DNA of 64,000 nt from JAGXQV01 sp964527565 (GTDB lineage: Bacteria; Pseudomonadota; Gammaproteobacteria; Burkholderiales; Sulfuricellaceae), in contig CAZGOY010000001.1 in NCBI GenBank assembly GCA_964527565.1, forward strand, positions 203,473 through 267,472, read 5' to 3'. The first letter of the stretch is position 1. Each line of letters opens with the position of its first letter. The notes below the pieces were generated by a model. That model was not told the origin of the DNA and did not search any database. It worked only from the letters and a program-made list of their open reading frames with translations. This document shows positions 8,659 through 17,201 of the stretch, piece by piece. A program made the translations under genes and the position numbers.

Positions 8659-9942
8659 ATGGCTACCATCAAAGAAATCCGCGTCCCCGACATCGGCAGC
8701 TTCAACGAAGTCGATGTCATCGAAATCCTGGTGAAGGACGGCGACCTGATCCAGGCGGAGGATGCGCTGCTCACCCTGGAAAGTGACAAGGCCACCATGG
8801 ACATCCCCGCGCCGTTCGGCGGCAAGGTCAAGACCGTGCGCGTCAAGATCGGCGACAAGGTTTCCGAAGGCTCGGTGATCCTGACCCTGGAGGCGGAAGA
8901 CGGCGTGCAGCCTTCCGTTGCGCCGCCGCCCGCGCCTGCGCCACAAGCGGCAGAGGTGAAGGCGGCGCCCGCCGTACCCGCGCCGGCCCCCGTTGCGCGT
9001 CCCGCACCGCTGGAAATCGACGAAACCCCGGCATCCGCCAGGGTGCACGCCAGTCCCTCGGTGCGCGCTTTCGCCCGCGAGCTGGGCGTCAACCTGGCGC
9101 TGGTCAAAGGCTCCGGCACCAAGCGTCGCATCATGAAGGAAGACGTGCAGGCCTTCATCAAGTCCGAATTGACCCGCCCGCGCGGCGTTGCCGGCGGAAC
9201 GGGGCTGGCGGTGCTGGAAATGCCGACGGTGGATTTCGCCAAGTTCGGCGCCGTAGAAGTCAAGCCGCTCACCAAGATTCGCAAGCTTTCCGGCGCCAAC
9301 CTGCACCGCAACTGGGTGACCGCGCCGCACGTCACCCAGCACGAGGAAGCCGACATTACCGACCTGGAAGCCTTCCGCAAGGCGATGGGCGAGGAGACCA
9401 AGACGCAGGGCGTGCGCCTGACGCTGCCCGCCTTCCTGGTCAAGGCGGTGGTGGCGGCGCTGAAGGCCTATCCCGATTTCAACGCCTCGCTTTCCAGTGA
9501 CGGTGAGGCGCTGGTGATGAAACAGTATTTCCATATCGGCGTGGCCGTCGATACGCCGGAAGGGCTGGTGGTGCCGGTGATCCGCGATGCCGACAAGAAG
9601 GGCGTGCTGGACATCGCCCGCGAACTGGGCGACCTTTCCGTCCGCGCGCGCGAGCGCAAGGTTTCCCCGGCGGAAATGCAGGGCGGCTGCTTCTCCATCT
9701 CCAGCCTGGGCGGCATCGGCGGCACCTTCTTCACCCCCATCATCAATGCCCCGGAAGTCGCGGTGCTGGGCGTTTCGCGCGCCGTGACCAAGCCGGTGTG
9801 GAATGGCAAGGAATTCGTGCCGCGTTTGATGCTGCCGCTGTCGCTGTCCTATGATCACCGCGTCATCGACGGCGCACAGGGCGCCCGCTTTGTGACGCAT
9901 TTGAGCCGGGTGCTGGCGGACGTGCGGCGTTTGCTGCTTTAG
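8659..9942 (+). CDS. aceF: Pyruvate dehydrogenase E2 (dihydrolipoamide acetyltransferase)
   Basis: 427 residues with one N-terminal lipoyl domain (about 1-75, DKATMDIP with the lipoylated lysine). An Ala/Pro-rich hinge (about 80-115) and a peripheral-subunit-binding domain (about 125-160, SVRAFARELGV) follow. The catalytic domain ends with the HxxxDG motif (HRVIDG, about residue 400). It moves the acetyl group to CoA at the core of the complex. It has one lipoyl domain where E. coli has three; here the following E3 gene supplies a second one. Confidence 0.96.
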   Translation: MATIKEIRVPDIGSFNEVDVIEILVKDGDLIQAEDALLTLESDKATMDIPAPFGGKVKTVRVKIGDKVSEGSVILTLEAEDGVQPSVAPPPAPAPQAAEVKAAPAVPAPAPVARPAPLEIDETPASARVHASPSVRAFARELGVNLALVKGSGTKRRIMKEDVQAFIKSELTRPRGVAGGTGLAVLEMPTVDFAKFGAVEVKPLTKIRKLSGANLHRNWVTAPHVTQHEEADITDLEAFRKAMGEETKTQGVRLTLPAFLVKAVVAALKAYPDFNASLSSDGEALVMKQYFHIGVAVDTPEGLVVPVIRDADKKGVLDIARELGDLSVRARERKVSPAEMQGGCFSISSLGGIGGTFFTPIINAPEVAVLGVSRAVTKPVWNGKEFVPRLMLPLSLSYDHRVIDGAQGARFVTHLSRVLADVRRLLL

Positions 9943-9953
9943 AAGGAATGTAC

Positions 9954-11675
9954 ATGACTAAAATTGTCGAAATCGCCGTCCCCGACATCGGCGGCTTTGA
10001 AAACGTCGATGTGATCGAAATTCTGGTCAAGCCGGGCGAGCGCATCGAGAAGGATGCTTCGCTGCTTACCCTGGAAAGCGACAAGGCCACCATGGAAATC
10101 CCCGCGCCGCAGTCTGGCGTGGTCAAGGCGCTCAAGGTGAAGGTGGGCGACAAGGTTTCCGAAGGTTCGCTGATCCTCACGCTGGAGGCGGCGGAAAGCC
10201 CGGCAGCCGAAGCTGCACCTGCGCCCGCCGCACTCGCTCCGACAGCAGCGCAAGCGGCTTCCGGCAGTGCTGAAATCCACGCCGATGTTTTGGTGCTCGG
10301 TGCGGGCCCCGGCGGTTACACCGCGGCCTTCCGCGCTGCCGATCTAGGCAAGAAAGTCATCCTTGTCGAACGCTACGCCAGCCTGGGCGGGGTGTGCCTC
10401 AATGTCGGCTGCATACCCTCCAAGGCCTTGCTGCACGTGGCCAAGGTGATCACCGAGGCGGCGGACCTGGGCGCGCACGGCGTGACTTTCGCCGTGCCGA
10501 AAATTGACCTTGATAAAATCCGCGCCTGGAAGGAAAGCGTGGTCGCCAAGCTCACCGGCGGCCTCAAGCAGCTTGCCAAACAGCGCAACGTCACCGTGGT
10601 GCAGGGGGCCGGGCGCTTCATCGCGCCGCACCACCTGCGCGTGGAGACGGCGGATGGCGTGCAGGATATTTCCTTCGACCATGCCATCATCGCCGCCGGT
10701 TCGCAGGCGGTGAAGATTCCTTCTTTCCCGGATGACCCACGCATCATGGATTCGACGGGCGCGCTCGCGCTTGCCGACATCCCGAAGCGGTTGCTGGTTA
10801 TCGGCGGCGGTATCATCGGCCTGGAAATGGCGACGGTGTACGACGCGCTGGGGTCGAAGGTCAGCGTAGTGGAGTTGGGAGAGCAACTGGTTCCCGGCGC
10901 CGACCCGGATCTGGTGAAACCTCTGGCCAAGCGTATTGCCAAGCGCTACGAGGCCATCCTGCTGAAAACCCGCGTGGCCGCGCTGGAAGCGAAAAAGAAC
11001 GGCATCCTGGCCACCTTCGAGGGGGAAAACGCCCCTGCGCCGCAGTTGTACGACCGCGTGCTGCTGGCCGTGGGGCGGCGCCCCAGCGGCAAGCTGATCG
11101 GCGCGGAACATGCCGGGGTCGGCGTCAGCGAGCAGGGCTTTATCCCGGTCGACAAGCAGCAGCGCACCAACGTGCCGCACATTTTCGCCATCGGCGACAT
11201 CGTCGGCCAGCCCATGCTGGCGCACAAGGCGGTGCATGAAGGCAAGGTGGCGGCGGAAGTGGCCGCCGGACACAAGGCGGCCTTCGATGCGCGCGCTATT
11301 CCCGCCGTGGCCTACACCGATCCGGAAATCGCCTGGATGGGCTTGACCGAAACCGAGGCCAAGGTGCAAAGCATCGACATCGAAAAGGCCGTCTTTCCCT
11401 GGGCGGCCAGCGGCAGGGCGCTGGCGATGGGGGCCGATAACGGCATGACCAAGCTGATTTTCGAGAAGGGCAGCCGCCGCCTGCTCGGCGCCGGGATGGT
11501 CGGCGCCAACGCCGGGGAACTCATCGCCGAAGCCGTGCTCGCCCTGGAAATGGGCGCCGACGCGCAGGATATCGGCCTCACCATCCACCCGCACCCCACC
11601 CTGTCGGAAACCCTGTGCTTTGCCGCCGAGATGGCGGAAGGGACGATTACCGACCTGTTCATCAAGCGGAAATAA
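9954..11675 (+). CDS. lpdA: Dihydrolipoamide dehydrogenase (E3) with N-terminal lipoyl domain
   Basis: 573 residues from ATG 9954; GAAGGA just upstream supports this start over ATG 9948. Residues 1-75 are a lipoyl domain almost identical in wording to that of aceF (DKATMEIP). An Ala/Pro linker follows, then a full flavin disulfide reductase: GAGPGGYTAA for FAD, the redox pair in CLNVGC (about 148-153), GGGIIGLEMA for NAD and a C-terminal HPHPTLSET. It reoxidises dihydrolipoamide with NAD+. Lipoyl-E3 fusions are known in betaproteobacterial and neisserial PDH complexes. Confidence 0.96.
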   Translation: MTKIVEIAVPDIGGFENVDVIEILVKPGERIEKDASLLTLESDKATMEIPAPQSGVVKALKVKVGDKVSEGSLILTLEAAESPAAEAAPAPAALAPTAAQAASGSAEIHADVLVLGAGPGGYTAAFRAADLGKKVILVERYASLGGVCLNVGCIPSKALLHVAKVITEAADLGAHGVTFAVPKIDLDKIRAWKESVVAKLTGGLKQLAKQRNVTVVQGAGRFIAPHHLRVETADGVQDISFDHAIIAAGSQAVKIPSFPDDPRIMDSTGALALADIPKRLLVIGGGIIGLEMATVYDALGSKVSVVELGEQLVPGADPDLVKPLAKRIAKRYEAILLKTRVAALEAKKNGILATFEGENAPAPQLYDRVLLAVGRRPSGKLIGAEHAGVGVSEQGFIPVDKQQRTNVPHIFAIGDIVGQPMLAHKAVHEGKVAAEVAAGHKAAFDARAIPAVAYTDPEIAWMGLTETEAKVQSIDIEKAVFPWAASGRALAMGADNGMTKLIFEKGSRRLLGAGMVGANAGELIAEAVLALEMGADAQDIGLTIHPHPTLSETLCFAAEMAEGTITDLFIKRK

Positions 11676-11681
11676 CGCGGC

Positions 11682-12971
11682 ATGACGGAACTGTCGATGG
11701 ACAGCGCCTTTTCTCCCCAGGCGGAGGCCGGGCGTTGCGTGGCCTGCGGCCTGTGTCTGCCGCATTGCCCTACCTATCGTAAAACCCTGAGCGAGGCGGA
11801 TTCGCCGCGCGGCCGCATCATGCTGATGGGGGCGGTGCTGGAGGGGACGTTGCCGACAACATCCCGTTTTTTCGCGCATCTCGACCAATGTCTGAGCTGC
11901 CGGGCGTGCGAAAGCGCCTGCCCGAACCATGTGCCCTATGGCCTCTTGGTGAACCGGGTGCGCGCAGTCAGTGCCTCGGCCAGAAAACGCGGCGTTGTTC
12001 GGCGTGCGTTGCGCCGTCTGGCACTGGACCGGGTGGTGGCGAGCCCTTCTGGGCTGGCTTGGGGCGCGCGCGCGCTGCGCGCCTGGCAGCGCCTGGGCGG
12101 ACGACGCTTGGCGCGCCTGGCGGGCAGGCTGGGGTGGACGCGACTGGGCGATCTGGCGGACGCGCTGCCGGACCTGCCTGCGCAGGCCGCTTGGCGTTCC
12201 CCTTATCCGGCAACGGCAGAAGCACGCGGCACGGTGGCGCTGTTTCTCGGCTGCGTGGCGCGTGCGCTCGACGTTGAAACCCTGCGCGCCTCGATATTCG
12301 TGCTCAACCGCTTGGGCTATACGGTAGAAGTCCCTTCCGGGCAGACCTGCTGCGGCGCCCTGCATGCCACCCAAGGCGAAACGGACAAGGCCGCCGCGCT
12401 GGCTGAGGAAAATGCTGCGGCGTTTGCGGGCGGCGGCTGGGATGCGGTCATCGTCACGGCCAGCGGATGTGCGGCAGCCATGCGTGACTATCCGCAGACG
12501 GCTGGCGTGGCGGCGGGGGCATTGGCCGGCAAGGTGCGGGAAATCGGCGCATTCCTGGCAGGGGCGGACTGGAGCGATGTGGACGTTCAGCCGCTGCCTG
12601 AAACGGTCGCCGTGCATGAACCGTGTTCGCAGCGTCATGTCCTGCATGGGCAGGCAGCATTGCTGCAACTGTTGCAGCGCATTCCCGACATGACGGCGGC
12701 GGCGCTGGACGGTAACGATCAATGCTGCGGCGCGGGCGGCGCTTATCAGTTGACCCAGCCGGAAATGTCCCAGGCATTGCTGGCGGACAAGGTGGCGGTT
12801 TTGCGGGCGAGTGCCGCCGTCAAAGTGGTCAGCCCGAACCTGGGTTGCGCGCTGCATCTTGCCGCGGGCGCACGCCGCGCCGGGCTGGATCTGGAGGTGA
12901 TGCATCCGGTGCTGCTGCTGGCGCGGCAGATGGGGTACAGGCCGGAAGGGTTTTCCTCGGCGGAGGGGTAA
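11682..12971 (+). CDS. GlcF-like iron-sulfur oxidoreductase subunit
   Basis: 429 residues. Two ferredoxin-type 4Fe-4S motifs are near the N-terminus (CVACGLCLPHCP, CLSCRACESACP), each followed by proline. Two CCG-type cysteine-rich domains follow, with CCGALHA and CCGAGGAY. This is the layout of glycolate oxidase subunit GlcF and of related heterodisulfide-reductase-like electron carriers. The flavin subunits GlcD and GlcE are not in the window, so the substrate is uncertain. It starts 6 nt after lpdA and may be read as the tail of the PDH operon. No terminator is visible between them. Confidence 0.8.
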   Translation: MTELSMDSAFSPQAEAGRCVACGLCLPHCPTYRKTLSEADSPRGRIMLMGAVLEGTLPTTSRFFAHLDQCLSCRACESACPNHVPYGLLVNRVRAVSASARKRGVVRRALRRLALDRVVASPSGLAWGARALRAWQRLGGRRLARLAGRLGWTRLGDLADALPDLPAQAAWRSPYPATAEARGTVALFLGCVARALDVETLRASIFVLNRLGYTVEVPSGQTCCGALHATQGETDKAAALAEENAAAFAGGGWDAVIVTASGCAAAMRDYPQTAGVAAGALAGKVREIGAFLAGADWSDVDVQPLPETVAVHEPCSQRHVLHGQAALLQLLQRIPDMTAAALDGNDQCCGAGGAYQLTQPEMSQALLADKVAVLRASAAVKVVSPNLGCALHLAAGARRAGLDLEVMHPVLLLARQMGYRPEGFSSAEG

Positions 12972-13020
12972 AGCGAATATTTCCAAAAAAAACGGCAAAA
13001 AAACAGCAAAAAACACCGGT

Positions 13021-13062
13021 TTGCAAATGAGAGCGCCCCTTGTAAAATGGGACAACGATGTC
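13021..13062 (+). promoter_or_regulatory. Probable promoter and dyad operator of the Rrf2-family gene
   Basis: TTGCAA (13021-13026) and TAAAAT (13043-13048), 16 bases apart, form a good sigma-70 pair. Just downstream, over the predicted transcription start, GACA-ACGA-TGTC (13051-13062) is a perfect 4-bp dyad, suited to autorepression by the encoded Rrf2 protein. The promoter pair is read directly; the operator is inference. Confidence 0.45.
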
Positions 13063-13084
13063 ACTTAAATGGGTACGCTGAAAA

Positions 13085-13549
13085 ATGATACTCTCCCGCA
13101 CCGGCCAATATGCAGTTCAGGCGCTGATCTACATTGCCACCCAGCCTCCCGGCGAGCCGATACTCAATCGCAAGATCGCGGAACGGCTGAATGTTCCCAC
13201 GGCCTATCTCGCCAAAATCATGCAAACCCTGTGCAAGGGCAACCTGCTGTATTCTTACCGCGGGCGGCAGGGCGGCTTCTGCTTGCGTGAGGGGGGCGAA
13301 AAAATCGATCTCATGCAGATACTGGTGCTCATTGAGGGGGTGGGCTTCACGGAGGATTGCGTGCTGGGACTGAAAGTGTGCAGCGAGGAGACGGCCTGCC
13401 CGATGCACAACAAGTGGAAGCCGATCAAGGAAAAGATCGCCGCGCTGTTGCGCGAACAGACACTGGAAAAACTGGCGCAAGCGGTAAAAACCGGAAAATA
13501 CCGCATCGCCGACCTGCCTATGGCGGCAATGGCCGTCGACGGAGAGTAG
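13085..13549 (+). CDS. Rrf2-family transcriptional regulator, probable Fe-S sensor
   Basis: 154 residues. The Rrf2 winged helix starts with the typical MILSRTGQYAVQALIYIA. A recognition region near residues 35-65 ends in YRGRQGGF. Three cysteines at 92, 99 and 105 (C-x6-C-x5-C) match the cluster-binding spacing of IscR and NsrR. It is probably a repressor or activator that senses iron-sulfur status, nitric oxide or oxygen. Its position just ahead of fnr and the cbb3 oxidase points to a respiratory role. By eye I cannot choose between IscR-like, NsrR-like and another branch. Confidence 0.85.
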   Translation: MILSRTGQYAVQALIYIATQPPGEPILNRKIAERLNVPTAYLAKIMQTLCKGNLLYSYRGRQGGFCLREGGEKIDLMQILVLIEGVGFTEDCVLGLKVCSEETACPMHNKWKPIKEKIAALLREQTLEKLAQAVKTGKYRIADLPMAAMAVDGE

Positions 13550-13610
13550 GCGGCATGAGAATGGTGTATCCGCTTAACCGTAATTGGCACAGACAAGGCT
13601 ATCAAACATC

Positions 13611-14348
13611 ATGATGAATCACTCCATTCAACTGGCGAGTTCGGCGCCGGGATGTTCCCCGATTTCCTGCAAGGACTGCGGGGTTTACAACCTGTGCCTG
13701 CCCATGGGCTTGAATCAGAGCGATACCTCGTTGCTGGACAGCATTGTCAAGCGCAAGCAGGTTTTCAAGCGCGGCGAGGTGCTTTACCGTGTCGGCCAGT
13801 CCTTTGAGTATATTTATGCCATCCGTAGCGGATCGGTGAAGAGCTATGTTTTTACCGACGACGGGCGTGTGCAGATCACCGGTTTTCATATCGCCGGCGA
13901 ACTGGTCGGCCTCAACGACATCGACTCGCTTGTTTATAGCTGCGAAGCCCGCGCGCTGGAAACCACCTCGGTATGCGAAGTTTCCATCGACCGCTTCCAG
14001 GAACTGGTGGAAAGGATGCCCTCCATCCAGTATCAGATGTTGCGCATCATGAGCGGGGAAATCCGCCATAATCAGGAATTGATGCTGTTGCTCGGCAAGA
14101 AAAGCGCCGAGGAGCGGGTGGCGACCTATCTGCTTAGCTTGTCCCGCCGCTTCGAGCGGCGTCATTATTCCCCCATTCAATTCAATCTCAGCATGTCGCG
14201 TAGCGACATCGGCAATTACCTCGGTTTGGCCGAGGAAACTGTGTGCCGCGTGCTGGCGCGCTTTCAGGACGAAGGGCTGATCGTATCCCAACGTCGTCAG
14301 ATTACCCTCAACGATGCCGTAAAGCTGAAAGGCATTGCCCGCGGATAG
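13611..14348 (+). CDS. fnr: FNR-type oxygen-sensing transcriptional regulator
   Basis: 245 residues from ATG 13611. From this start the cysteines fall at 20, 23, 29 and 122, exactly the E. coli FNR numbering for the oxygen-labile 4Fe-4S cluster; a TTG at 13584 is a poorer start. A cNMP-fold domain with RSGSVKSY and ITGFHIAGELVG is followed by a helix-turn-helix with NYLGLAEETVCRVLARF. The recognition helix reads E-TV-C-R where E. coli FNR has E-TI-S-R. It is encoded just upstream of ccoNOQP, whose promoter and that of ccoG carry FNR-like boxes. Confidence 0.93.
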   Translation: MMNHSIQLASSAPGCSPISCKDCGVYNLCLPMGLNQSDTSLLDSIVKRKQVFKRGEVLYRVGQSFEYIYAIRSGSVKSYVFTDDGRVQITGFHIAGELVGLNDIDSLVYSCEARALETTSVCEVSIDRFQELVERMPSIQYQMLRIMSGEIRHNQELMLLLGKKSAEERVATYLLSLSRRFERRHYSPIQFNLSMSRSDIGNYLGLAEETVCRVLARFQDEGLIVSQRRQITLNDAVKLKGIARG

Positions 14349-14741
14349 CTTCTGCTCCCTGCGAAATGCGCGGTGCGTAGAAAAAACATGGCACGGACTG
14401 CGCTGCAAGGCCTTATTTCCGGGTATTCTGGTCAACATATTTCGGATGGCTGGGTATGAATAATTGCATCAAAGTTGACGCCTGTCAGGGTATCCGTGGC
14501 CAATTAGGGTTATATTTGCGCGGTGTGTGAAGCCAGATGGCGCAGTTGCGCCTTTTGGCACGCCTGCATCGAGTTGGGGAAGGGCAGCACCGGTCGTCGT
14601 TTTCGGCGGCTTGCTTTCTAAGGGGTAGTGCAGAGAGCGTTGTTCAAGTAAGCGTTTTTGCAGGCAGGCGTTGCCCTTTTGTAGGTGTGGGGGCACGCCA
14701 TTGGGAAGCCCGAAGTTTATATTCATAGCAAGGAGAAAATT
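14349..14741 (+). promoter_or_regulatory. ccoNOQP promoter region with FNR-like box and a long 5' leader
   Basis: No ORF here is credible. TTGAC-GCCT-GTCAG (14475-14488) resembles the FNR consensus TTGAT-N4-ATCAA. Its centre, 14481.5, lies 41.5 bases before the start predicted from the TATATT -10 box at 14511-14516, which is class II FNR activator spacing. The predicted leader of about 219 nt opens with a small hairpin, GGCGC-AGTT-GCGCC (14539-14552), followed by four T. The ccoN ribosome site AGGAG is at 14731-14735. Confidence 0.6.
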
Positions 14742-16184
14742 ATGGCGTCGGTCGGAGTAGCGAGTGCCGGGCAGCAATACAATTACGACGTGGTTCGTAA
14801 ATTTACGATCATGGCTCTGATCTGGGGGGCGGTGGGGATGCTGGTGGGGGTGATTATCGCCTCGCAACTGGCATGGCCTGCGCTCAATCTGGATCTGCCG
14901 TGGATTACCTTTGGCCGTTTGCGTCCGGTGCATACCGGCGCGGTGATTTTCGGCTTCGGCGGTTGCGCGCTGTTCGCAACGTCGTATTACATCGTCCAGC
15001 GCACCTGCGGTGTGCGCCTGCTGTCGGACGGCATGGCCAGCTTCACGTTCTGGGGCTACCAGCTCGTCATCGTGCTGGCTGCGCTGGGTGACGTGCTGGG
15101 CTATTCCCAAGGCCGTGAATACGCGGAAATGGAATGGCCGGTCGATCTGCTGATTGCCGTGGTATGGGTAACCTACGCCATCGTTTATATCGGTACGGTG
15201 TTCAAGCGCAAGGAACCGCACATCTATGTCGCCAACTGGTTCTACATGGCGTTCATCCTGGCGGTTGCGCTGCTGCACATCTTCAACAACCTGGCGGTGC
15301 CGGTCAGTCTGACCAAGTCCTACCCGGTGTTTTCCGGTGTTCAGGATGCCATGATTCAATGGTGGTACGGTCACAATGCGGTGGGTTTCTTCCTGACCGC
15401 TGCCTTCCTCGGCATGATGTACTACTTCGTGCCCAAGCAGGCCGGTCGCCCGATTTACTCCTACCGTCTGTCCATTGTCCACTTCTGGGCGCTGATCTTT
15501 ATGTACATGTGGGCAGGTCCTCACCACCTGCATTGGACTGCCCTGCCTGACTGGGTTTCCACCATGGGTGCGACCTTCTCCATCATGCTGCTGATGCCTT
15601 CCTGGGGCGGCATGATCAACGGCATCATGACCATGTCCGGTGCCTGGGACAAGCTGCGCACCGACCCGATCCTGCGCTTCCTGATCGTGTCCCTGTCGTT
15701 CTACGGCATGTCCACTTTCGAAGGCCCGATGATGTCCCTCAAGGACGTCAACGCGCTGTCCCACTACACCGACTGGACCGTGGGTCACGTGCACTCCGGC
15801 GCCCTGGGTTTCGTGGCGATGCTGACTTTCGGTTCGCTGTACCACCTGGTGCCCAAGCTGTGGGATACCGGCAAAATGTATAGCATCAAGCTGATCAACA
15901 TACATTTCTGGCTGGCGACCATCGGCACGCTGCTGTACATCACTGCGATGTGGATATCCGGCATCATGCAGGGGCTGATGTGGCGTGCTTACGACGATTA
16001 CGGCAATCTGCAATACTCTTTCGCCGAAACCGTTGCCGCCATGCATCCTTACTTTGCCATGCGCGCACTGGGCGGGGTGTTCTTCCTGACCGGGATGGTG
16101 CTGATGGTATACAACGTGTTCATGACCATCGGGCAAGCCAAGAACGCACCGGCTTCCGGCAACCTGGCGACGAACGCGGCTTGA
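14742..16184 (+). CDS. ccoN: cbb3-type cytochrome c oxidase subunit I
   Basis: 480 residues from ATG 14742, with AGGAG 6 nt upstream. It is a polytopic membrane protein with about 12 spans. It contains the cbb3 subunit I landmarks: HTGAVIFGFGG near the first heme ligand, WWYGHNAVGFF around the CuB/high-spin site, GPHHLHW, and HVHSGALGFVAM. It reduces oxygen to water with high affinity and pumps protons, using hemes b and b3 plus CuB. It is first in ccoNOQP. An upstream in-frame extension exists but has no ribosome site. Confidence 0.97.
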   Translation: MASVGVASAGQQYNYDVVRKFTIMALIWGAVGMLVGVIIASQLAWPALNLDLPWITFGRLRPVHTGAVIFGFGGCALFATSYYIVQRTCGVRLLSDGMASFTFWGYQLVIVLAALGDVLGYSQGREYAEMEWPVDLLIAVVWVTYAIVYIGTVFKRKEPHIYVANWFYMAFILAVALLHIFNNLAVPVSLTKSYPVFSGVQDAMIQWWYGHNAVGFFLTAAFLGMMYYFVPKQAGRPIYSYRLSIVHFWALIFMYMWAGPHHLHWTALPDWVSTMGATFSIMLLMPSWGGMINGIMTMSGAWDKLRTDPILRFLIVSLSFYGMSTFEGPMMSLKDVNALSHYTDWTVGHVHSGALGFVAMLTFGSLYHLVPKLWDTGKMYSIKLINIHFWLATIGTLLYITAMWISGIMQGLMWRAYDDYGNLQYSFAETVAAMHPYFAMRALGGVFFLTGMVLMVYNVFMTIGQAKNAPASGNLATNAA

Positions 16185-16250
16185 TTCTGGGGATAGACTA
16201 GGGAACGATGCTCCGCCCTGGCGGGGCATTCCAAGAAATGAGGAAAGATC

Positions 16251-16985
16251 ATGATTAAACATGAAAAGATCGAAACAAACCTTGGCCTGATGCTGGTGCT
16301 GACGTTGCTGGCCATCAGCATTGGCGGGCTGGTCGAAATCGTGCCGTTGTTCTTTATCAAGGACACGGTGGAAAAAGTTGAGGGCGTGCGTCCGTATACC
16401 GCACTGGAACAGCGTGGGCGCGACATTTACATCCGCGAGGGCTGTTTCTTGTGCCATTCGCAGATGATCCGTCCGTTCCGCGACGAGCAGATGCGTTACG
16501 GGCATTACTCGCTGGCTGCCGAATCCCAGTACGACCACCCGTTCCAGTGGGGTTCCAAGCGTACCGGGCCGGATTTGGCGCGCGTCGGCAAGAAGTACTC
16601 CAACGAATGGCAAGTGCAGCATTTGCTTGACCCGAAATCGCTGGTGCCGGAATCCGTCATGCCGCGCTACCCGTGGCTGATGTCCCCGCTTGACACTTCC
16701 GATCTGGAAGGTCGCCTGGCGGCACTGCGCATGGTGGGCGTCCCCTACTCCTACGATTTGACTGAATTCGAGAAAAACGTCAAGGAATTCGGTGAAGAAG
16801 TCGCAAGGCAACTGCACATCCCCGATGCCCAGAAGAATCTGGCGGAACAGGCCCAAACCGGCAACTACGACGGTAACCCCAACGACGTGACCGAAATGGA
16901 TGCGCTGGTGGCCTACCTGCAGATGTTGGGCACCCTGGTCGATTTCAGCAAGTACGACAACGACCGTTTTGTACAGTACCGCTGA
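16251..16985 (+). CDS. ccoO: cbb3-type cytochrome c oxidase subunit II, monoheme cytochrome c
   Basis: 244 residues. One N-terminal membrane anchor (about 13-35) is followed by a periplasmic cytochrome domain. The heme-binding CFLCH is near residues 65-69, in the typical EGCFLCHSQMIRPFRDE context, and the axial methionine is probably in the VMPRYPW segment. It passes electrons from CcoP towards subunit I. It lies 66 nt after ccoN with its own AGGAAAG ribosome site. Confidence 0.97.
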   Translation: MIKHEKIETNLGLMLVLTLLAISIGGLVEIVPLFFIKDTVEKVEGVRPYTALEQRGRDIYIREGCFLCHSQMIRPFRDEQMRYGHYSLAAESQYDHPFQWGSKRTGPDLARVGKKYSNEWQVQHLLDPKSLVPESVMPRYPWLMSPLDTSDLEGRLAALRMVGVPYSYDLTEFEKNVKEFGEEVARQLHIPDAQKNLAEQAQTGNYDGNPNDVTEMDALVAYLQMLGTLVDFSKYDNDRFVQYR

Positions 16986-17012
16986 TATCAACTGGAGACG
17001 AAAGGGTAAAAC

Positions 17013-17174
17013 ATGGAATGGCTGATGTGGTTCACCAAGTTCGAAAACACCAAGCCACTGGCATTGGCGCTGTTCATGATTTGTTTCTGCGCCATCCTAT
17101 GGTACGTGTTTGGCAACAAGAAACGTGGCGCTCATTTGGAGTCGCACAAGAACATCCCATTCCGTGAAGATTAA
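17013..17174 (+). CDS. ccoQ: cbb3-type oxidase subunit CcoQ
   Basis: 53 residues read from the DNA at ATG 17013. An amphipathic start (MEWLMWFTKFENTK) is followed by one membrane span (about 15-34), a basic GNKKRG stretch and a short cytoplasmic tail ending FRED. This is the length and layout of CcoQ, which stabilises association of CcoP with the CcoNO core. It sits in the expected place between ccoO (27 nt before) and ccoP (27 nt after). Confidence 0.9.
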   Translation: MEWLMWFTKFENTKPLALALFMICFCAILWYVFGNKKRGAHLESHKNIPFRED

Positions 17175-17201
17175 GATATCTGGACACAGAGGAACCAAAC
17201 C

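Noticed and set aside
6577..9900. 1107-codon ORF on the minus strand
   Set aside because: Antisense to aceE and aceF, which have full family motifs. The translation is His/Arg/Gly-rich, as expected of a shadow in GC-rich DNA.
10344..13064. 906-codon ORF on the minus strand
   Set aside because: Antisense to lpdA and the GlcF-like gene; composition is that of a shadow frame.
13584..13610. TTG start for fnr at 13584
   Set aside because: ATG 13611 puts the cluster cysteines at 20, 23, 29 and 122, as in E. coli FNR.
14469..16991. 840-codon ORF on the minus strand
   Set aside because: Antisense to ccoN and ccoO, whose heme and copper motifs are intact.
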